This document shows, in pieces, positions 49,201 to 58,552 of a stretch of DNA of 64,000 nucleotides. The stretch lies in contig OY783197.1 of the NCBI GenBank assembly GCA_963678675.1, forward strand, positions 17,367,543-17,431,542. Reading direction: 5' to 3'. The notes under the pieces were generated by a model. That model was given only the letters and a program-made list of their open reading frames with translations. It made no database searches and had not been told where the DNA came from. Numbering within the stretch: position 1 is the stretch's first letter; each line of letters opens with the position of its first letter. The stretch is from Xiphydria camelus (Eukaryota > Arthropoda > Insecta > Hymenoptera > Xiphydriidae). The position numbers and the translations under genes were made by a program.

Positions 49201-52200
49201 CTTGAAATACTTGTCCGTGAAACGGCAAATAACGGAAATAAACAGCGCGGCTATCCCGACTGGAACATCCCGTATATCGGAGAGGCCCGCGCGCGTAAAT
49301 ACCTCGCGCGCTCATCGAGTCGCGATACGACGAGATAGAGGGAGACACGGAGGAAGGGAGGCCGAGGAGCGGAGGGGACGCGCGCCCGATGAATCGTCGG
49401 AATATTTTCGGGTCCGGCCCCGCGCGCGAGCGCGGCGAACGTAATCTACTCGCGCGTCGCGAACGAGCCAAAGGGATGTCCGTTCGAATCGGTAGATTTC
49501 CTATCGTTGCTATATCGGAAGGCGAAACGCTCGAGCGCGCCGTTTTGTTGATACCCCTACGCCCTAAATATAGCCGAACCCGGCGTCAACTCTCGAAGGC
49601 CCGCGCTAGCGCGGCGATCGGGTCGGAGCGTTCTTCGACTATTTTTTTCCCGTCTCCCCGTATAAACGTTTGTATAAACGTTTCGTAATTATCTCGTTAT
49701 ATTATCGTCGCGTCGCCAATCATTACTCGCTTTATCCGATTATGTCGCGAAATTATATGGGTATATTTTCGCTTTATGCAAATGCGGGACTCCGTAATCG
49801 AGCGGCGACTGTCCTTGGTTCGACTGCTGCTGCGCGCGCGGAGGTAATAAAGACGGGCAGGCGCCAGGGTGCAGGTGAAACTCGTCTCTCCCCGTCGATC
49901 AGGAGTGCGGTTTTCTCGCGCGAGCGATGCATTTTATGAATATATATATTCGCGCGCGGTACACGCGAGCACGAGAATATTTTATAAATTATCCCGCTCA
50001 TGAATATGGATCGAATCTTGCGCGCGGCATTGTCAGTCGCGCGGACGATTTTATCGTCTCGGAGGAGCCCGCGCGCGTGGGTACGCGATCCGACCGCGGC
50101 GCGGTCGCTGCGCGGTGGAAATCGCAGGCGCCACGGCGCAGACGGAACCTTCCCGCGCGACGATTAGAATTGCGATTTTCTTGCACGCTGTTTACGGGCG
50201 TAATATATGTATATTTATGAGACACGCGCTTTTCTAAATGTTAATTCCAATGTATTTCAATGATCGTTCCGTACCTATACCTTCGCGTCGATCGATCTTT
50301 TTCGCCAACGCGACGAACGCGCGCCTTCTCATCGCGTCGGCGTGGATCGCGGTGCACGCGATTCGCCGGCACGAAACTCGGTCGCGGGACGCGCGTTTCG
50401 TAAAGACATTTCCTGTGCAATTTTTTTAACGAGTCTCGACGGTGTGCACGATGGACTGTAAACAATTTCGGGAATTTTTTCGGATTTTTTGCACGAAATT
50501 TTTCCGAACTATAGTAGGAAAACACTTTTCCCTGACATTTCGCTGATGTAAATAATTTTTTCTGCGCGAAAAAAATAATTACTCGAGCCCATCAAATATT
50601 TTCTCGCACGAGGAAAATCACGGCTTGTGATCCTGAAATCATATCGTGTTTTTGATCGAAGAAAATTTGTTGTTGCCACCAGCAATTATTTCTCTCAGTG
50701 TATAGCAGACCTGTATAACTTTTCAACAATCCGATTTCAAGATTTCCTGACAATTCCACGTTTTCTCGATTTCCCTGACCGCTAGACACCCTGGTGAACG
50801 GACCAACGCGACGATGGGAGAGGAGCGCCGTTTCTATGGAATCGGCTTTCGATGCTATCCTCGTTCCACGTTATTTCTGGAAGCCACGATCCTATCAAAA
50901 TCGTCCCTGAGAAGCTCGAGCCTTCTCTTGGCCCGCTCGCGCTTATTAGCCCGGACTCTCCGTCTCGCTCACTTCCACCGCAAAGCCGCCGTTGCGGTTC
51001 CGCTGCCGTCCCTAACCACTCCGACGGAGCACAAACATGGTACGCGCGGCGGCTGTTGCCTATACCGTACGCCGGAACCCAAATATGCGGCGCGGCTCCC
51101 ACGCTGCATCGTAGCTGCGAAACGCTCGACGATCGACTTCCGGAGCCCGCTGTCTTTGACTCTTTTACGTTCGTCGCACATGCACGCGTCTCTCTGCCCA
51201 CGTATGGACACCGTATACGTTCATTGAGAGAACCGCAGGAGAGATTGGTGTTTTAACGACTATCTTTTTTCCTGTTCCCTCCGTTCGAGTGAATATCGAG
51301 GGAAAAAATTGCAGCTACAGCTGAGATTTAAAGTATAATATACGTGCGGCAATAATTCTATTTTTTTATTTTTAATGATAGATTCCATCTCTCGTACGCG
51401 TTTGAAGAAAACATACCTACGGGATGTTGCGAGATACTCTCGTACCCACGCATAAAGAAGAAGGTGAGTTTATTGTGGCTTTAAGACTCGAGCGTCTCTG
51501 AGACTTGAGACGTGGTGGTGATTAAATAGACAAAGTAAAGAGTAATAGTACATAGTAAATAGTAAGTACAGTAAAGTAGTAAAGCAAGATAAATAGTAAA
51601 GGTAACTAGCAATTAATGTGCACGAAGTAAATAGAAAGTAGAGGCAAATGGTAAATAGTAAAACCAGGTAGAAAGAGTAAGAAAAAATAGTACAAATAAC
51701 TAGTAAAAGGTACAATGGTAAATAGGAAAAATAATAAAGTTAAAAATTAAAAAAAAATTAGTATAAGCGATTAGAAAATGGTAAATAGTAACAAATAATG
51801 AAAATAAGTAACAAATTACAAGTAGAAATAAAAGAAATAGTAAATTATAAGTAGGAGCAAAAGCGAGCGGTGACAAGAGTAAAGCAGAGAGAGAAAGAGA
51901 GAGAGGGGACTGAAATTCAATCGAACACGGCGGTCTGCGCGACGGTGATCCGTGATGCCAGTGAGAAAACGAGCCGAGGACCCCGCCATTCACAAGAGTA
52001 AACTGGGAACCGGGCCCCGAAGATTATCCACGATAGAGAGTGGTCCTCGCGCATTGGCGTAGGCATCAACGAATATTTTCAACGGGACCACGCGCGCGAT
52101 GCGTTATAACACGCACCGCCGACACTCGTACGACGCGTCGGAATGCGACGCGTACAGCGCATTGGAATCGCCATGGGAATTCAATTTCCCTCGAAGCCTT

Positions 52201-54510
52201 TGACGTCTCGCGCGATCGACGGCCTCTCGAGAAATTTCTCATTGTCCGCGACGCTCGTATATGTGATCCGCGGAAATGACCGTTCCCCTCGTCCGTCTCG
52301 CGCACCCTTACACTACAAATGGAAGTGTGCTATGTGAAGCGTGTTAATTTACATACAACACACGTTTTTCGCGTGCACGGAGAAAAACGAGTCTCAGTCC
52401 TAAGTAAAAATTACACTGCTGTAGTTACAAATTCGAAGTGTTTTAACAAGTACTCATTGCGCATCACATATTACTATAAAAAATAGGAAAAATGGAAATA
52501 AAGTAAATTTCACTGTGCAAATAGTTAAAAATTTAATACAGTGTTTAAGATAATAACATTCAAATCGTCATTTCTCGCTACTGATATAATGAGTTTTATT
52601 AAATGCTTTATAAGTTGATCACATAAATTGTAAATTATCAATCTGTTTAAGCTTTACTATATGCTAGTATTTTTAACTCAAATATACAGGTACAGTTTCC
52701 TATAATTTGAGCTCTATTTTTCTCCGTGTGTATTGCGATCCTGCGTGTGTGATAAAACACGTTTCAAGTGTTTTCCGATGAATTAACACGTTTTGTCCGT
52801 GTTACTCGCAAAACACACGCTTCTCAGTGCGTTGAAGCTTAAAATATTAACCTTTTAACGAACACACATGAAACGTGTTAAAATAACACACGTAGGCATG
52901 ATTTACACGCTTCAATCGATTAACGCACTTGTAACTTAAAACGTGAGTGAAAAATCCCCTCGTTACAAATTCATTAATTTGTTTTGGCTAATTTCAGGAA
53001 TTAATTCTTACGTAAACAACATTAAAAAATTTTGCTGACAAATCTAGTTTTATTCTTTCACACATTTTTATGTAGCTACATTTACATACTTTAGTGTCAA
53101 ATGACAATGGGAAAATGTATAAAACTGTAATTATTTTTTGAATGCGATTATAATATTATATCGTTAGCTATCCAATAAATTCAATCCACATTTCGCACGC
53201 GTGAATATTGAGGAAGACAGCGAATGTCGAAAAACTAAAGTCTCAGTAGTATAATAATTACATTTTGCTGGGTATCTGCAGGTCGTGCAATCAAATATGC
53301 TTTCAATTCTTCACAATAGTTTACAGTTTCGAGATACGGAATTGCAAGCAATTTCCTATTTTGATAAACAAATAAGTCATTTATTTCTGCAAATAAAGGA
53401 AGCGAATAACACGTTTACAATGTGCCGTACCGAATTAGAACGTTTTGAACGTTTTATTTTAAGGTTTCTCGAGCGGTACAGGGACTTTTTCCCTGCTAAA
53501 AGTTAGTCCACTGAAGTACAGTAAAACTAGGAACGCACGGAGAACTATATACTATAATATAATATATTATTACAAAAATATCGCTCGACATTATAATGAA
53601 TGAGACAAAATGTACCGAACTATAATATATAGCTATATCCGAGCGATATATTTTTACATGCCCTATAACGCTGGCTTGAGCGATATTTCACCAGGAAGCT
53701 ATAATATATATTATAGTATAGCTCTCCGTGCGTTCCTAGCTTTACACTCTAAAGTATGTTCTTCGTGCGATGTGGCGACAACGTTTGACATACAGTAGTA
53801 TATGTGTATCTGTGAGTTCAAAAATGGAGCCCAAAACATCTGGTCATGCATCTGTACGTCATGAAACGTTGGCTCATTGACTTATCAAAGGTTAAATTTA
53901 TAAAGAACAATTAATAAAAAAAATAACAGGCTTCTTAATGAACGTGAAAATTGGTATAGATGATTTTAGTTCATTAAACTTGCTCTTCAAAAAATTTCAG
54001 AATTTGTTCACTATTTTTCTCAGAAATATCGCGGTTTGTTGGTTATAATCCATAAGAACACATGTTATTTCGTTATTCAAAAATCTTTGCAACGAGCTTC
54101 TTAACTGAATTTTTGTTTTACTTCAATCTACCGAATGCAATCATTTTCAAGCATTTCGCACTATTTTTAGTATAACGCTCGAGAAACCTTAACACGTCTA
54201 AAACGTGTTATATGTTAAAACGCCAGGAAACGTTTAAAAAGTGTTTACAAGGATCAACACACGTAAAGTGTGTAAACACAACACACTTCCATTAGCTGTG
54301 TACGAGATCGATTACCGTTTATCTCGCGGGAACAGACGTACCTATCGAGCGAGCTCGTAAGATCGACGACTCGGGAGTAAAGAACGGCGATTAAAGGTTC
54401 AATCGACCCGATTGTAACACTTGGTCGGCATTTTAGGATGCGAGACGGAGAGCGGTCGAGAAGGAGAGGGAAATATTATATATTTGCCACGCGTTGGCGA
54501 GACTCGCGAG

Positions 54511-54548
<38 letters not shown>

Positions 54549-57500
54549 GGAGAGAAAGACAAGAAGAGAGCCGCGAGAGCAGACTTCTCGGAAGAACCGA
54601 CGAGCGAACGCGAACTTTGACAGCTGGCATATCTTCAGCGCTTCAGAGAGAGAGAGAGAGAATAGCTATTTTGTAACCAGCGGCGCATTTAGGTTAATCA
54701 CTTGTGCCCGCGCGGACGATTTTTGCCGACGAGCGCGCCCCGCCGTTCGTCGCGCGCATCGCGCCGCGTCGATCGAGACCGATTCGTCGGCACCGATTTC
54801 GTCTGGTCGCGCGAACCGGGTAATCGCGATGGATTTCCGCGCCGCACGGACGCGCGCTGATCCCGGATGGGCGTGAAAAGATGCGCGAGGCAGGTTGGAA
54901 TTTACACACTGAGAAAAAAAAAAGATTAAAAATTATTCCGTTAGAAGGATAATCAGAGTACGAAAGGTAAAATAGATCAAAAATTATCCTAAAGAAGGTT
55001 AAATTTTAAACCCTGGAAGGATAATTTTTGATCTATTTTACCTTTTGTACTCAGATTATCCTTCTGACGGAATAATTTTTAATCTTTTTTTTTCTCAGTG
55101 CAGCCAGACGTATGATTTAAATTTTGCAGCAACTTCACGAAAGCCCTGATCACGGCGCGCAGCGACTGTGTGTTTTTTACGAGTCCTCCCTCGGCACTAT
55201 TATTAACATAACAGAACGATGAAGTTATGTTTCGAAGATAATAAGCAAATTTTACACGCCACCGTGGTTCGGCGAGTTAAATTTTACGTGCATTTTTGTT
55301 TATAACGTCTAATTTAAATCACGCCGTGACAACGATCGTAACAAACGATTTCCGTTGATTTGACGTAAAAATTAAGAAAACTCAAAGCAGCTTCAAACTT
55401 GTATGCCGTGAATCAAGATTGAATCTCACCGGGCGAATTCAACGACGATATCGTCGCGCGGAAAACCGAGAGAATCGCGCTTCGCCAATCGCATCCACGG
55501 GGCTTTCGAGAGGTTTATTTACGCCGTGCGCGCATCGGCCGCGATTTCATTCGCTCCAAGTGGCTCGATTCGCGATTCGATTTGCCGAGACCTCGCGCGC
55601 TCGTTCTAATCTTTTCATTGACAGCGCCAGGCTCGTGCCCCGCTCAATTGACTGATATTGCACAACGCCCGGCACTGTTCAGTCACCTCGGCCGGAACGC
55701 GCAGCAGCGGCTGCTGCTGCTCGGCGACGCTCGCTCGTCGAGAAGCCGGGAGAAGAAAACGCTCCGTCCCCTTTAACTCCGACTCCGGGAAGTCGACTGT
55801 GTGTGTGTATACCCACACGCGTACGAAAGCGCGGGGTGCGCGGTAACCTTGACCTTCGGTCAAACTCGCGACCCGTTCGCAATTACCGGCGGGCGAACGA
55901 CCACCTCGCGGCGGGTTTCGCGATGCGCGACGACCTTGCCGACGACCCCTCGCGCGTACACGATTATACACCATCGAGCGGCTCGATATCACGCGGATGG
56001 TCGCGCGCAGGGAAATGGAAACGCGGCTAATAATCGTATTACGCGCGGCTCGTTCCACTTTTTGTCCCCGGTAAACGCCGTCGCAGCGCTTTCCGGGGAC
56101 ACTACGACTCCTCTCCCCTTTGTCATCGCGAGACGATGGGGGGGAGGGAGGGGAGATGCGAGGAGAGATCTTTCGGGGAGGGGACGATCCGGCCGACGCA
56201 TCGAGCAACCTGTTGCTTCACGACGGGACCGGTACGTGTTTCTTCTCGGAGATGCGAGAAGCGTGAATCTCCCTCCCTCTCTGCACCGATTCAGCGCCCG
56301 AAATACGCCGGAAGGAAAGTCCGAGAATCTCGGTTCTCATTGTCGGCTGCGATAAGGGGCTCGGAATATTGTGTTTTTAGCAGGTATAGCGGAGATTATT
56401 CGAATTCCAGGAGGGGCGCAACGGCTATTCGTCGCGATGGGATCGAGAGAAGCGCCTTTCGAACGATCCCGCGTGGAACGGGTACACGGGAAAAAATAAA
56501 TCGTGGCATTTTTGTGAAGTTTGTAGTCAATTTCGGTACGAGGCCTATTTATTTTCACGATAACTACACTTTTAGTCAAAATTATAGTAGGACTTGTAGA
56601 AGTTGCAAGCGTTGCTGTAATTTTTACTGAAATTGTATTGGGTTGGCTTACAGGCAATGGCGTTCTTTTTCAAATTAAAAGTGTGCATAGAAAAAAAAAA
56701 CGTTTTTGCATAATGTTACTTGTTATTCGAAAGAGCTATGTATGATCTACAAGATTGTGTGTTTGGTTTTTTTCATTTGATTTCATTTTTGTTAATTTTC
56801 GGATCATTAAAGTGGAATGTCAAGTGGAGGAAAATAAACATTTTTTCGACATTTTCTTTCAATCGAGTTTAATCGAGGTGCTAAAGCCACCGAAGCTGCT
56901 CGCAAGATTTGCGATGTTTATGGAGAAGATGCTACGCCCATTGGAACAGGACGCAAACGGACGAAAATGCTCATTTTCGTCCACTACACATTCCACTTTA
57001 ATGATCTGAAAATTAATAAAAATTAAATCAAATGAAAAAAACTACACTATCTTGTGTGTAAAGCGTAAATTACTTTTTCAGGTAACATAATATTACCTTA
57101 AAACGTTTTCTTTTCTGTACGCACTTTTAATTTGGGGAAAAAACATTATTTATTAGCCAACCCAATAGCTATCGTAACGATACGATCGGATTCTGATAAG
57201 TACGAAATGAAACAGAATTATTAAAATAGATATTTTGTAACTTATTTATCAAAGTTAGGTATCTATTGACATTGATATTCGAATAATAATGTATTATATA
57301 ATCTATGCAAGTAACAAACAATAATTATGTACAAAATTTGAAAAATTAACTTGTAACGGTTGCCTTTTTTTTAAACTTCTGAAGTTTTTAGAAGCAACTT
57401 TTCCTCTTAATTTTGTCTTTTTTTTTTCTTCCTGTCTCTCTTTCTTAATTTCTTCTTCCGCTTCCCGTTTCTTTTCAAGAACTTCTTGGTGATACGTTCT

Positions 57501-58521
57501 CCACTAAAATAATTTCACTATTCCGAATACTAGAACGTATTTTTAACCAGAAATATTTGTGTTTAGAAACGTGATCGGAAACTACGGCTAAGTATGAAAA
57601 CTTGGAGTATTTATTACATTATTTTTTACTGAATGAGAAGACAACGTAGGTTGCATTTGATAAATTATTACTAATTGAACTATTACACAATGAAAATATG
57701 TAATTACCTCATAAGCTCCAAAACACGAAGGAGACGAAGCTGTTTTTATCGCAATAAGACTATAGCAGACGTGCCATCAAGCCAAACACATTAATACTGC
57801 AGCATTTATTTCTACTGAAATAAGTATTTCTAAAACTTTTCGAATATTGACAACAGATTTCAGAATAGTTGTTTAATTAAATTTTTTCTTCTTTGCATAA
57901 AATATGTTTACCATAAAAAAATTTAATACAAGATTTCAAATAGAAAAGTGATCGAAAACTTGGTCCGTGACGGTACAGCGGGCGACCGATTCGAATCGCG
58001 ATGCGCTATTTCAACGCGAGGAACGCGTGCCCCCGCATCGATATTCGCGCCGAAAAACCCGATCGCCCGCGTTTGCACGTCAGACGATCCGACCGCGATC
58101 CATTGACGCGTATCGATCGATCGGTGCGCGAAGGTACGGCGGCCGAGGAAACGCGCGCGCGGCTAAAATAAATCAATAAAATAGTGGCAGCCGGCTCGCC
58201 GGCAAGAGAGCGCGGGGCGAGCGAGCGAGCGAGGTCGAGACACGCGGCAGCTGTCTGGCGCCAGGGCCTCCCCCGTTCCCCCAAACGGCCGCGCCGGCCG
58301 CCACCCACCTCTACCAACCTCCTATCGTGCCATTCTCAAACCTGCAGCCGTGCGAGCGAGCCGTGAGAGACGCGAGACGATGGTTGTGTACGCGCCGCCG
58401 ATCACCCACACCATCGCGCGCGGCGCGCACCCGCTCGCCTGTCTTGGCCCTTTCTATTCCCCGGACGCGACGAGCCATCCTCCCTCTCTCTCTCCCTCCT
58501 TCCCTCTCTCTCCCTCCTTCC

Positions 58522-58552
<31 letters not shown>

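Larger units (their letters stand above)
52735..54300. mobile_element. Candidate element with clustered AACACGT motifs
   Basis: AACACGTTT, ACGTGTTAA and ACACACG words cluster at 52755-52940 and again at 54190-54300, in both orientations. They bracket an AT-rich centre with a 70-codon frame and a nested MITE. Clustered subterminal motifs are typical of transposase binding zones. Clear terminal inverted repeats were not found. Confidence 0.4.

Noticed and set aside
55615..56208. 197-codon minus-strand frame and mirrored 184-codon plus frame
   Set aside because: Overlapping long frames on both strands of a GC-rich block are typical of base composition. No conserved motif.
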